From: CAIWHR01 sp963846855 | Lineage (GTDB): Bacteria > Pseudomonadota > Gammaproteobacteria > Burkholderiales > Casimicrobiaceae | NCBI GenBank assembly: GCA_963846855.1 | Contig: CAWJXK010000008.1 | Location: forward strand, 930,001 to 994,000 | Reading direction: 5' to 3' | Length of the DNA: 64,000 bases | Shown: in pieces, positions 1 to 8,589 of the stretch | Numbering within the stretch: position 1 is the first letter of the stretch | Layout: each line of letters starts with the position of its first letter | Made by a program: the position numbers and the translations under genes | The notes under the pieces: generated by a model | The model's database searches: none | What the model was told of the DNA's origin: nothing | The model's input: the letters and a program-made list of their open reading frames with translations, nothing else

Positions 1-290
1 CCGATCGACGTGGGCAGTTCTTCGTTCGCGATTCAACTGGCGATCCGTCGCCCGGCCCTTCGTCGGAGCCGCTTGCGGCGGGCAACGGAGTCGGCACGGC
101 ACGGAAAGTTCGTCCTCGAAGCTATAGCGCGAGGACGGCGGCCGATGGCACAGCCAGGTTTTTCCGGACTCGCAATTCGACAACGACAGGCCGGTTTTGC
201 CTTTGGCCCCGGCCTGTGGATACGGTTTGCCGCACTTCCCGTAAGTCAACCGCGGCACGCGCCCTGCGGGCTCGCCGCATTGGAGATGCC
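1..290. other. left-edge region, no confident gene
   Basis: No gene can be called with confidence. On the minus strand one frame stays open from about position 333 to the left edge and translates to a Cys-containing, soluble-looking sequence, but it has no good start with a ribosome binding site. It could be the 5' part of a gene that continues to the left, or chance. Confidence 0.2.
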
Positions 291-638
291 ATGATCTCTC
301 GCGTCGTTGTAGCCTGTGCTTTGGCCCTCGGTGTCATTTCGCCCGTCTTCGCCGGCGACGGCATCCCTGATCAATACGAAACCGTCTTCTGCAGACGAAC
401 CGACTGCATGAAGGACTCGTACGGCAACATGCACTGTGCGAAACAGTGCGGAGGCGTGATTCACGACCAGCACGGCAACGTGCTGTGCGGCGTTGGCCAT
501 TGCGCGATGGACGACACAGGCCGCGTGCTGTGCTCGACGAGACCCGACGGCGCTGTCGCGAGGGACTCGTACGGAAAGGTCACATGCGAGTGGGGATGCC
601 AGTATGGACAAGCGCAGTTGTGCGAGGACTTACGATGA
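291..638 (+). CDS. Cys-rich exported protein with degenerate repeats
   Basis: A 115-residue protein of unknown function. Residues 1-21 form a clear signal peptide ending in VFA-GDG, so it is exported. The mature part has about ten cysteines in a repeated pattern of the type D(S/T)YG-(N/K)-x-x-C, H-G-N-V-L-C and T-G-R-V-L-C, which looks like two to three degenerate copies of a short Cys repeat that may be disulfide-bonded. The ATG at 291 was chosen because GGAG lies seven bases upstream and because it gives a proper signal peptide. An in-frame upstream start would bury the signal peptide. The stop overlaps the start of the downstream NADH dehydrogenase gene (ATGA), so the two are probably translated together. 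Confidence 0.7.
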   Translation: MISRVVVACALALGVISPVFAGDGIPDQYETVFCRRTDCMKDSYGNMHCAKQCGGVIHDQHGNVLCGVGHCAMDDTGRVLCSTRPDGAVARDSYGKVTCEWGCQYGQAQLCEDLR

Positions 639-2065
639 CCCCGCGGGCGCCCCAGTTGCAGCGCGACGGCACCAGCCGGGAACGAACGCCATCGAAGGCT
701 TGCGCACGAGACTCGGTCGACGAACCCGAGAATCGTGAAAAGACGTCATCGAGAGCTCACTCACTCGTGAAGCTGCCTCCGTACGGCACCCCGCGCATCG
801 TTATCGTCGGCGGGGGCGTTGCCGGGCTGCTGTTGGCCACGCGCCTCCGACAACGCGTAGCCCGCATGGGCGGCCAAGTCACATTGGTCGACCGCAGCTG
901 GACGCATCTGTGGAAGCCGATGCTGCATACGTTTGCCGCCGGTACCTGGAATGTCCATCAGCAGCAGGTCCAGTACCTGCTGCATGCACGAACCCATCGC
1001 TTTGAATACGTTCCGGGACAGCTCGACGCAATCGACCGGACAGCCAAGCGCGTGCGTCTCGCGCCAATGCAGGGTGCGGGCGAAGCGATCGCGGACGCGC
1101 GTGAACTGGAATACGACGTGCTCATCCTGGCGTTCGGCAGTCGCGCGAACGATTTCGGGACACCAGGGGTCGCCGAGCATTGTCACTTTATCGACAGCCA
1201 GGACCAAGCTGACACATTCAACGCGCGACTGCGTGCACACGTGGCGCGCAGCGTGTTTCAGGATCGGACCATCGACATCGCCATCGCGGGTGGTGGCGCG
1301 ACCGGCGTCGAACTAGCCGCCGAGTTGAGTCGCATGGTCGAGTTCGCGGCGGGCTATGGCGAAGTCGATATCCGCCGTCGGTTGAGGGTGACGCTTCTCG
1401 AAAACGCGTCGCGCATTCTGGGATCCTTTCCTGACGTGGTCTCCACTTCGGCCGCGGCGCAGCTTCGCGCGCTCGGCGTTGACGTGCGCACGGGAGTGCG
1501 CGTTGTGGCCGCCGACGCGCATGGATTCCTGCTCGACGGCGGTGAACGAATCCCGGCGGCGCTGAAGGTCTGGGCAGCGGGCGTGCGCGCGTCCACGACG
1601 CTCGAAAAGAGTGGACTGGAGCTCAATCGCGCGGGCCAGGTCGTGGTACAGCGGACCCTGCTCGCCAGGAATGACCCGTCGATCCTTGCTCTGGGCGATT
1701 GCGCCACTTTCATGCCGGAAGGCGCCGATCGACCTTTGCCGCCGACCGCGCAGGTCGCGAACCAACAGGCGTTGCACCTGATACGCCATCTGCCGGCATG
1801 GCTGCAAGAGGGCAAGCCGCTGCCGTTCTTCCGCTTCCGCGATCTCGGTGCGTTGGTAGCGCTCAGCGATTACAACGCCTTCGGCACGCTTGGCCGCTTC
1901 GGTTTCTTCAGGGCACGCTTCATCAAGGGTCAGTTCGCGCGGCTTAGTCATGCCCTGCTCTATCGCCGCTATCAGCTGGCGCTTCACGGGATAGCGCGAG
2001 GCGCACTGCTTTGGGTGGCCGAACGAATCAACGCACTCGTACAGCCGAAGATTCGCATTACCTAA
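635..2065 (+). CDS. ndh: type II NADH dehydrogenase (FAD-dependent, non-proton-pumping)
   Basis: Single-subunit pyridine nucleotide-disulfide oxidoreductase of the NDH-2 type, which passes electrons from NADH through FAD to quinone at the membrane. A first dinucleotide-binding motif IVIVGGGVAGLLLATRL (FAD) lies near residues 45-61, a second IAIAGGGATGVELAAEL (NADH) near the middle, and the FAD-contacting ALGDCATF motif is in the C-terminal half. The length of 476 residues is usual or slightly long; the first 40 residues are low-complexity and not part of the family. The start at 635 overlaps the upstream stop by ATGA. A GTG near 767 is an alternative start that would remove the extra N-terminus. 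The C-terminal region is amphipathic, as expected for membrane binding. Confidence 0.85.
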   Translation: MTPRAPQLQRDGTSRERTPSKACARDSVDEPENREKTSSRAHSLVKLPPYGTPRIVIVGGGVAGLLLATRLRQRVARMGGQVTLVDRSWTHLWKPMLHTFAAGTWNVHQQQVQYLLHARTHRFEYVPGQLDAIDRTAKRVRLAPMQGAGEAIADARELEYDVLILAFGSRANDFGTPGVAEHCHFIDSQDQADTFNARLRAHVARSVFQDRTIDIAIAGGGATGVELAAELSRMVEFAAGYGEVDIRRRLRVTLLENASRILGSFPDVVSTSAAAQLRALGVDVRTGVRVVAADAHGFLLDGGERIPAALKVWAAGVRASTTLEKSGLELNRAGQVVVQRTLLARNDPSILALGDCATFMPEGADRPLPPTAQVANQQALHLIRHLPAWLQEGKPLPFFRFRDLGALVALSDYNAFGTLGRFGFFRARFIKGQFARLSHALLYRRYQLALHGIARGALLWVAERINALVQPKIRIT

Positions 2066-2352
2066 ATACCCTGGCAATTCCATGAGGAACGCGATGCTCC
2101 AGCTTTCCTGGCTTCGCATCGCGCGAGCGTTCCTCGAAGGACAAATCCCCAGCGGCTACTTTGGAAAAGTCGCCGACCGATGGTCGTGGACTCTCAATTG
2201 GGCCGGTTCGACGAACTGTGCCACGCTCCGCAAGTTCAGCTTGCCATCGAAGGCGCGACAGAGAACGACGCATTGCTGGCGAGTGCGCAGATCTGTAATG
2301 CCCTCCTCGGTAAGACCTGACTGCAGCGCGACCTGCAACCATCCTCCTCATC
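2066..2352. other. gap with one weak small ORF
   Basis: No convincing gene. A minus-strand ORF of 60 codons (2156-2338) starts with TTG a few bases after a strong GAGGAGG sequence and has a soluble-protein composition, but I know no homologue. It lies just downstream of the small gene at 2353-2613 and could be a distal cistron. Confidence 0.25.
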
Positions 2353-2613
2353 TCACCGAAATCGAATCGATTCGTGAGGTTCGTTGCACCGCGGACAAAT
2401 GAACCGAAGCGTCCTGAAGCCGCACGCGGAGTTGCGAACTTCAACGGGGTTCACAGAGGCCGCATCGAGCAGTTCGCCGTTGCATTCGAGCCGCACGCAG
2501 TCGCGGTCGGCCTCGTCCTCTTGGGCGTCAGGTTCGAAGGCACCGGAGTCGAAGTCCTGAAGGACATCCACGCCATCCATATCATCAAACTCTGAATCGA
2601 GCATCGGTCTCAT
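2353..2613 (-). CDS. small acidic protein with CPxC knuckle
   Basis: An 86-residue protein with an acidic N-terminus and a C-terminal part containing LECNGELL, then FICPRCNEPHESIRF. The CPRC pair, with an earlier cysteine, could hold a metal ion or a disulfide. The ATG at 2613 is preceded by GGAAGGGTG at good spacing; a second in-frame ATG follows three codons later. The function is unknown. A decayed paralogue lies at 15553-15858, where the same residues around LEC..ELxD and F(I/V)CPR are recognisable. This makes it a real gene rather than a chance ORF. Confidence 0.6.
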   Translation of the reverse strand: MRPMLDSEFDDMDGVDVLQDFDSGAFEPDAQEDEADRDCVRLECNGELLDAASVNPVEVRNSACGFRTLRFICPRCNEPHESIRFR

Positions 2614-2729
2614 ATCACACCCTTCCAAGAAGCGCCTTGGTCGAATCGGACTACGCTGCCCACGAGCACGCCGGTAGATGAGCGAAGCGTGGGCGCCGGG
2701 TAGTACCCCGACAACGGCTAGGGCGCATA

Positions 2730-3149
2730 TCAATCAGCGTCAACGCACCAAGGCTGCGTCGGCAACGCAGCATCGCGCAGCAATCGCGCCCTGAGTTGCA
2801 GCCGTAACTCGTGGGCCCAATGCACTTCTTCCATCGTCGCGAATATGGGTTGCAGAAGAGTGCAGCCCGTTTCGCGCTTCGACGTATCGCTGTTTCGAAC
2901 AGCCGGCGCAACGGAAAGCTTGCCGCGGCGAGCTGCATTCGCGATCCCGCACGGACGCGACGGAGTCTCGGAGCGGACCTTGATGGACGGAGGCCTGATC
3001 GGCGGCTCGGCGAGAAAGCGCGCGAGTGCGTCGGTATGGTATCCGCCGGCAGGAGACGGGAATGGTGACCTCGTGCTGAGGCCACGCTTTGGCAAAGGGC
3101 GCCGCGCACGGCGACCATGCCGGCAATCTGCGCAGGTCTTCGCGGACAT
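2730..3149 (-). CDS. hypothetical protein coupled to the upstream gene
   Basis: A 139-codon ORF whose ATG shares one base with the stop of the 94-residue gene upstream (TGATG), an arrangement typical of translational coupling. The last 34 residues, starting MEEVHWAHELRLQLRARLL, look like a genuine small soluble domain. The first hundred residues are Arg- and Pro-rich and less convincing. It is possible that only the C-terminal piece (ATG at 2834) is a remnant of a real protein. No function is assigned. Confidence 0.3.
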   Translation of the reverse strand: MSAKTCADCRHGRRARRPLPKRGLSTRSPFPSPAGGYHTDALARFLAEPPIRPPSIKVRSETPSRPCGIANAARRGKLSVAPAVRNSDTSKRETGCTLLQPIFATMEEVHWAHELRLQLRARLLRDAALPTQPWCVDAD

Positions 3150-3433
3150 CACTGCACCGTGCGTGCAAAGGTGCGCCCGCCCAGGAACTGCACCGCCTCG
3201 GGCCACTCCTCGGCGAGCTCGACGAGCGACTCCATCACAGCGTCATGCAGCTCCGAGCCGGCCGTGTAGCCCGGCCAATGGAAGACGGACAGCTCGGCCA
3301 CCTTCAGGTCGGGCCGCAGCCAGAAGCCGGACAGCATCGGCAGGCGCTTGAATAGGTCGTGCACATGGCGGGCGACGATCGCCTCGGTCTGCTGGCGACC
3401 CGCTTCGCTTAGGCGTTGCTCGGAAGGTTTCAT
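3149..3433 (-). CDS. conserved small hypothetical protein
   Basis: A 94-residue soluble protein with the core motif LPMLSGFWLRPDLKVAELSV followed by a WPGYTAG segment and a helical C-terminus (MESLVELAEE). I recognise the composition of a conserved bacterial hypothetical, but no function. The start is an ATG with GGGAG eight bases upstream. It begins 15 bases after the winged-helix regulator gene and is probably co-transcribed with it. Confidence 0.6.
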   Translation of the reverse strand: MKPSEQRLSEAGRQQTEAIVARHVHDLFKRLPMLSGFWLRPDLKVAELSVFHWPGYTAGSELHDAVMESLVELAEEWPEAVQFLGGRTFARTVQ

Positions 3434-3448
3434 GCGACGATCTCCCTG

Positions 3449-4006
3449 CTAGGACTCGTTGAGGACTGCGGGGCGCTCCAGGGTGGCTGCGACCGCTCGG
3501 ATGAGTTCGGCGAGCGCCGCGTTGCCGCGGCACAGTGTCGTGAGTGCGGTAAGGGCGGGATGGTCGCGCCCAACCTCGACGTTCCGCTCGGCGGCGGACG
3601 CGCGTTGCGACGTCGCGCCAATCGTGGTCGCGATGAAGCGATAGCCGCGCCGCGATACGGTCTCGATGAAGCGCGGCTGTCTCGGGTCGTCGCCGAGCGC
3701 CGCACGCACCTCGCTGATGGCGGTCTTGAGCACCGATTCGGTGACGAAGCGATGACCCCAGACGAGATCGAGCAACGCGTTCTTCGTCACCAGGCTGCCG
3801 GGGGTGCGCGCCAGGGCGCACAGCACTGCGAAGGGTTTCGGCGCGAGCGCTATGGCTTCCCCGGCACACATCAGCCGTGCCTCAGCCTCATCGAGCTCGA
3901 ATCGGTCGAAGCGCGCGCGTACCGGATTCAAGGCAGCCGGGTGTCGGCTCCCTGCGTGGGGGACGGCGTGAGGCGCGCCGAGCGGAATGACATTCGCAAC
4001 GTTCAT
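3449..4006 (-). CDS. CadC/ToxR-like winged-helix transcriptional regulator
   Basis: A 185-residue protein with an OmpR/PhoB-type C-terminal-regulator DNA-binding domain in its first half: FDRFELDEAEARL, then KNALLDLVWGHRFVTESVL (the recognition helix region) and PRFIETVSRRGYRF (the wing). There is no receiver domain and no obvious membrane segment. The tail of about 60 residues is helical and Ala-rich. Unlike CadC it is therefore probably a soluble one-component regulator. The ATG at 4006 has GGAG seven bases upstream; a TTG at 4021 is less likely. A frameshifted second copy of the same domain lies at 14012-14290. Confidence 0.8.
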   Translation of the reverse strand: MNVANVIPLGAPHAVPHAGSRHPAALNPVRARFDRFELDEAEARLMCAGEAIALAPKPFAVLCALARTPGSLVTKNALLDLVWGHRFVTESVLKTAISEVRAALGDDPRQPRFIETVSRRGYRFIATTIGATSQRASAAERNVEVGRDHPALTALTTLCRGNAALAELIRAVAATLERPAVLNES

Positions 4007-4166
4007 TTGGAAGCTCCGCAACGAGGGTTAGCTCTCGTCGGAACTATCGCGCCGGCTGGCACTCGCCCGCGAGCCCCAGTTAGTGTCGATGTGCGGCTCG
4101 ATCGGCGTTCTGTACGACCACCAAAGGGCAGGCGGCGGCCACCGGAAGGCGCCCGCGACACCCTCA

Positions 4167-4574
4167 TTAAGGGCGTGGCTCGCGACTCTTTCCGTGTGCG
4201 CTGCCGTTGCGGATTTCGACACGCCTCCAGCCGAAGAGGTGCGCATCGACGGACCAGGCGCCCGGCCCAAGCAGCGCTAGCGCAGCGGCGAGCGTCGCGA
4301 GTAGCACGTAGAAGCCCGCATCAGTGGGGTTGGAGAACCCGTGCAGCACCGTGCCGATCGCCGCGAACGTGCCAACGATTGGCGTCCACAGGCCGATGAC
4401 AAGGAGCACGCCCATTGCAACGCAGAGAATGTGAAGCGTTACCGAGGGGGGCACCAATCCGGCGATCAACGCAGCGATGCCATGAAGCAGCAGCGCGCCC
4501 CCTGCGACCACGCGCATGAGCAGAAGCCCGGCGCCGGGGGCGCCTTGGGCGAACGTCGAGAATAGTCTTCGCAC
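4167..4574 (-). CDS. DoxX-family membrane protein
   Basis: A 135-residue integral membrane protein with four hydrophobic segments (near residues 15-40, 48-68, 70-88 and 92-112). The pattern GLLLMRVVAGGALLLHG near the N-terminus and the layout of the helices fit the DoxX/DoxD family. The start is GTG at 4574. It lies 112 bases downstream of the response regulator gene on the same strand. A relic of the same gene start follows the decayed operon copy at 8.6 kb, which indicates that DoxX belongs to this kinase-regulator unit. The substrate is unknown. Confidence 0.75.
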   Translation of the reverse strand: MRRLFSTFAQGAPGAGLLLMRVVAGGALLLHGIAALIAGLVPPSVTLHILCVAMGVLLVIGLWTPIVGTFAAIGTVLHGFSNPTDAGFYVLLATLAAALALLGPGAWSVDAHLFGWRRVEIRNGSAHGKSREPRP

Positions 4575-4686
4575 ATGTCGAGTCTACGAACTGCCCGACA
4601 ACGCGGAAAGCCTCGAAAGAGTGACGGCGCATGCCCCTTTGGGGTCGGGCCGAGGGCCCGGTGGACCGAAGCGGCGCGACGCCAGC

Positions 4687-5319
4687 CTAGAACTGGATGA
4701 TCCCGCGCTTGAGTCCGATCATCGCGGCATGCGTGCGATCTTTGGCGCCCAGCTTCGACAGGATGTTTCGCACCTGGCCCTTGACCGTCTCCTCGCTGAG
4801 TGCGAGCGCCCTGGCGATTTCCTTGTTCGCGTTGCCCTGCGCGATGAGTCGCAGGACACGTGTCTCCGCCGGCGTCAGCGTGTCGTCCGTGGCGTGCTCG
4901 GCCAGTTCGAACGATACTTCCGGGGCGAGCGCCTTGCGCCCCGCGTGCACCGCGCGGATGGTGTCGAGCAACTCCTTGTGCAATGCATTCTTCAGAAGGT
5001 AGCCGCGAGCGCCCGCCTGCATCGCGCGAAGCGCCTGCGCGTCGCCGGCATAGGTCGTAAGCACGATGATGCGCGCTTCTGGAAACTCGCCGCGGATGGC
5101 GCCGATGGCGTCGAGCCCGCCCATCTCGGGCATCTGCAAATCCATGAGCGTGATGTCAGGACGGTGCGCGCGGAACTGCTGGATCGCTTCGCGTCCGTTC
5201 GCAGCTTCGGCCACGAGGGCCATGTCTGGCTCCGCGGTGAGCAGCCCGGCGATGCCCTGCCGCACGATTGGATGATCGTCGACACAGAGGATCTTGATGC
5301 GGGCCGAGTCTTCGTTCAT
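4687..5319 (-). CDS. NarL/FixJ-type response regulator
   Basis: A 210-residue two-component response regulator. The receiver domain spans about residues 8-125, with acidic residues D14-D15, the phospho-acceptor D60 (in TLMDLQMPEMGG), the conserved Thr in VLTTYAG and the Lys in YLLKNA. A LuxR-type helix-turn-helix follows at about 145-207 (LTPAETRVLRLIAQGNANKE, then LSEETVKGQVRNILSKL). The start overlaps the stop of the upstream histidine kinase by ATGA, so the two are a cognate pair. It is expected to activate or repress genes after phosphotransfer; the target could include the adjacent doxX gene, but no operator was identified. Confidence 0.93.
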   Translation of the reverse strand: MNEDSARIKILCVDDHPIVRQGIAGLLTAEPDMALVAEAANGREAIQQFRAHRPDITLMDLQMPEMGGLDAIGAIRGEFPEARIIVLTTYAGDAQALRAMQAGARGYLLKNALHKELLDTIRAVHAGRKALAPEVSFELAEHATDDTLTPAETRVLRLIAQGNANKEIARALALSEETVKGQVRNILSKLGAKDRTHAAMIGLKRGIIQF

Positions 5320-8300
5320 GAATCGCTGACCTCGCTTTGCCCGAGCACTTTCTGGGCAAGCCAGGATCGGGCCGGAGAATCACTACTGTACGCGCGCGGC
5401 CCGGGGATGCTCAATTCCACCTCGGTTCCCGCATTCAGCCCGCTCCAGACCGTAAGCTTGCCGCCGGCGAGCTTCGCGCGCTCGCGCATCCCGCGCAGCC
5501 CGAAATGCCCCTCCTGCCCGCCCGCGCGCAACACTCCCGGGTCGATCCCCTTGCCGTCGTCGCGCACCCGCACCCGAAGCTGCCGCTCGTCGTAGCGAAG
5601 CTCGACTTCGATCTGCTTGGCGGCGGCATGCCGGTACGCGTTGCGCAGCGCCTCGCCGGCGATGCGGAAGACCTCGTCGCGCACGATTGGATGCAGCGCC
5701 CGCGGCGTACCTAGCACCTCGACCCGCAAACCGGCCTCGGCGGAGTTCTCCACTGCCAGCTCGTCGCCGAGCGCACGAATCGAATCGGCCAGATCATTCA
5801 TCTCGGTTGCCGAGGCCCGCAGTCCTTGCACCGCGTCGCGGCCCTCGGTGATCGCCTCGGCCGCCTGGTCGATCGCGCTCGCAAGGACCTCCTTCGATTC
5901 GGCCGGACGATCCGGCAGGAGGTTTGACGCGGTCTGGAACCGCAGCAGCAGCCCGTGGAAGCTCTGCAAAAGGGTATCGTGCAGGTCGCGCGCGATGCGC
6001 GTACGCTCGGCCACGCGCGCGTCCAGCGTCATCTCGAAGCGCTGGCGCAGCTGCCGCACGCGCAACTGATAGCCAGCCCAAGCCAGGGCGAGGACCAGCA
6101 CGAGGCACAGCGCGCGGAACCATGTCGTCTGGTAGTAAGCCGGCGCGATGTCGAAACCGAGCGCATCGCCGACCTCGTTCCATACCCCGCTGTTGTTGCT
6201 GGCGATGACTCGAAAGCGGTAGCTGCCGGGTGCAAGATTCGAATACTGCACCTTTCGCTCATTGGCGACTTCCTTCCAGTCCGGATCTTGGCCTTCGAGC
6301 TTGTAACGAAAGCGGACCTTATCGGGCACCGCGAGGCTGAGCGCGGTAAACTCGATCTCGAGATCGCGGATCACCGGCGGAAGAGCCAGGATCGAGGGGG
6401 CCATGGCCGTCAGGTTTTGCCAGTAGAGCTCGCCATTCGCGGCAATCCGTTCGATGTGCACCGGCGGCGGCAGCCCGTTGTGTGGAAGGCGTCGCGGATC
6501 GATGACGCCGACCCCATCCATGCCGATGAACCACACCTTTCCATCCTTTGACCTGGTTGCTATCGGACCGTAGCCTTTGGATGGGTTCCAGCGCTGCCGC
6601 ACACCGTCCGCGTTGTCGAAGATTGTCACGGCAACGGTACGCTTCGTGTCCACAGCCCACGCCTCGAGCTCGGGACGGCGAATGCGCGCCACCCCGCAGT
6701 TCAGAGAAAGCCAGAGGGAGCGATCGTCGTCTTCCGTCACCCACCAAACCGGCGGAGCGCACGGCAATCCATTCGCGCTCGTGAGCATCGTCAGTCGGCC
6801 GTCTCTCAGCCGGAGCAAGCCAGCGTCCGCGGCTGCCCAAAGGGTGCCCTCGGCGTCGCTGTAGAGACCCGACACATCGCCGAAGCGCCGGCCGTCGACC
6901 GTGGTAAACGACTCCTGAAGCGTTCCGTCCTTGAAGTACGCCAGCGCGTTGCGTGCGCCAATCCAGAGCCCACCGCGCATATCACTTGGTGACAGAATGA
7001 TCGTACTTTCCGCGAGCCCGAGACGGGCTCTGGGAATGCGATGTACCTCGCCACCGTCACCGGCGACCGTGCCCACCTCCAGCGATCCGATGCTCTGACG
7101 TCCTTCGAGATCCTCGCTGAACCAGAGGCGCCCACTCCTGTCTTCGGTGATTGAATGGATCTGCCCGGTGGGCTCTCGAGTGACCGGAGTGAACCGGCCT
7201 TGGCTGAAATAGGCGAGCCCGCGGCTGGTTGAAGTCCAGATGCGGCCGCGTTCGTCTTCGAACAGGGAACCGGGATTGTCCCCTAAGCCACCGCCTGGCG
7301 GATAGAGGGTAAACCGTCCGTCCTTCCATCGGTGCAGGCCATCACGGCTCCCAATCCAGACGCTTCCGTCTCGGGCGCCCAGCACGGACCACACGTCGTT
7401 CCGGGACAGGCCCTGCCTGACTGAAACGGAGGGAACCGCACGCTCTCGAAAACGGTCGAGCCCGTCGTTTGTGGCGACCCAGATGTTTCCTTCACGATCC
7501 TCGAACAGGGCCCAGATTGAGTCACCCGAGAGTCCGTCGGAACGCGTGAACCGATCGGTTCTTCCCTCGTGCGCGTGAAGCAAGCCATGACTCGCGGTTC
7601 CAATCCACAGTCCGCCATCCCGGTCGCGTAACATGGCTGTTGGATCGGGGACGTTCGGCGAATCTGGAAGACGAAAGGGGAGCATTTTCCCGTCGACGAC
7701 TTGCGAGACGCCTCCCGGGATGGCGATCAACGAACGGCCCGCGTCATTCGTGCACGACATGCCAGACATGTGCCAGGCTTGGGGCTTTTGCACCGTCGAC
7801 AGCCGCGCGGGTGCAGGCTTCCATTGCCAGAGACCGCTTTCGGCGTACACCCAGAGTTTGTCGCCATCACTGCACAGGGACTTGACGTAACGCCCGAGGC
7901 TGCCATGGGGCGGGGAGCACTGAGCAGTACCCCGTCGGATCGCGCAGACTCTGCCGCCGCCCGGCTCCCACGAGAGACCCACCCATACCGTTCCCTCGCC
8001 ATCCTCGGCGAACTTATTCACGTAATTTCCCTCCAGCTCGCTGTATTTCGTCAGCGTGCCGGCTTTCCAGCTCGCGAGGCCGCCATCTGAGCCAATCCAG
8101 AGCGTTCCGTCGCGGCTCGCGAACATGGAGAGCAATTTCTCGTGAATCGATGGTTTCAACGGGACCGTGCGGACACCGTCGAAGCGAAGAAGCGTCCCGA
8201 ATTCCGTTGCGATCCACAAGTAACCGTCGGGAGTTTGAGCGATCCCTGTAATCACCCCTTTCACCGGGAATCCCTCAGCTGATCTCCATGCTGTGTGCGC

Positions 8301-8396
8301 GTATTGGCTAATGTCGAGGGATGAGTTCAACGCTAAAGCGTGCGGGTTCGGTGCCAGCAGGACCGCCAGCAAGACCGCCTTCGTGTGCGCTCTCAT
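5316..8396 (-). CDS. hybrid sensor: beta-propeller histidine kinase
   Basis: A 1026-residue membrane sensor kinase. A signal peptide or first membrane anchor is at residues 1-23. Then come many two-component regulator propeller repeats (TPDGYLWIAT, DGTLWIGSDGGL, EGNIWVATNDGL and others) up to about residue 620, forming two beta-propellers outside the membrane. A Y_Y_Y domain (FRYKLEGQDPDWKEV) is near 690, one transmembrane helix near 760, and a HisKA_3 dimerisation domain has H806 in ARDLHDTLLQ. The HATPase domain contains EALRNAYRHA and DDGKGI followed by GLRGMRERA. No receiver domain is attached. It pairs with the overlapping response regulator. The ligand is unknown; propeller sensors of this kind often detect glycans, but nothing here shows that. 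Confidence 0.93.
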   Translation of the reverse strand: MRAHTKAVLLAVLLAPNPHALALNSSLDISQYAHTAWRSAEGFPVKGVITGIAQTPDGYLWIATEFGTLLRFDGVRTVPLKPSIHEKLLSMFASRDGTLWIGSDGGLASWKAGTLTKYSELEGNYVNKFAEDGEGTVWVGLSWEPGGGRVCAIRRGTAQCSPPHGSLGRYVKSLCSDGDKLWVYAESGLWQWKPAPARLSTVQKPQAWHMSGMSCTNDAGRSLIAIPGGVSQVVDGKMLPFRLPDSPNVPDPTAMLRDRDGGLWIGTASHGLLHAHEGRTDRFTRSDGLSGDSIWALFEDREGNIWVATNDGLDRFRERAVPSVSVRQGLSRNDVWSVLGARDGSVWIGSRDGLHRWKDGRFTLYPPGGGLGDNPGSLFEDERGRIWTSTSRGLAYFSQGRFTPVTREPTGQIHSITEDRSGRLWFSEDLEGRQSIGSLEVGTVAGDGGEVHRIPRARLGLAESTIILSPSDMRGGLWIGARNALAYFKDGTLQESFTTVDGRRFGDVSGLYSDAEGTLWAAADAGLLRLRDGRLTMLTSANGLPCAPPVWWVTEDDDRSLWLSLNCGVARIRRPELEAWAVDTKRTVAVTIFDNADGVRQRWNPSKGYGPIATRSKDGKVWFIGMDGVGVIDPRRLPHNGLPPPVHIERIAANGELYWQNLTAMAPSILALPPVIRDLEIEFTALSLAVPDKVRFRYKLEGQDPDWKEVANERKVQYSNLAPGSYRFRVIASNNSGVWNEVGDALGFDIAPAYYQTTWFRALCLVLVLALAWAGYQLRVRQLRQRFEMTLDARVAERTRIARDLHDTLLQSFHGLLLRFQTASNLLPDRPAESKEVLASAIDQAAEAITEGRDAVQGLRASATEMNDLADSIRALGDELAVENSAEAGLRVEVLGTPRALHPIVRDEVFRIAGEALRNAYRHAAAKQIEVELRYDERQLRVRVRDDGKGIDPGVLRAGGQEGHFGLRGMRERAKLAGGKLTVWSGLNAGTEVELSIPGPRAYSSDSPARSWLAQKVLGQSEVSDS

Positions 8397-8589
8397 CCGA
8401 GGAATTCTCCGCGCCCTATGCGCTTCGGATTTTACATCCCGTGCGGTCCACGCGGGGCCGGCGCTGGCCGAAGCGGTCGGACTCCTGCTGTACCGCGAGT
8501 ACGCCGAGATGACCTAGGCGCGGCGACACCAGGACGTGCGGTGGCTCCCCGGCCATGCGGCTTCGCGCGATCCTCGCTTGCATGACTTG

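Noticed and set aside
446..634. N-terminal extension of the NADH dehydrogenase frame
   Set aside because: It lies wholly inside the exported Cys-rich gene in another frame, is Arg-rich and has no family match. The ATGA overlap at 635 gives a better start.
5156..6864. Plus-strand ORFs opposite the histidine kinase
   Set aside because: Ser/Arg-rich antisense shadows of the kinase without starts or motifs.
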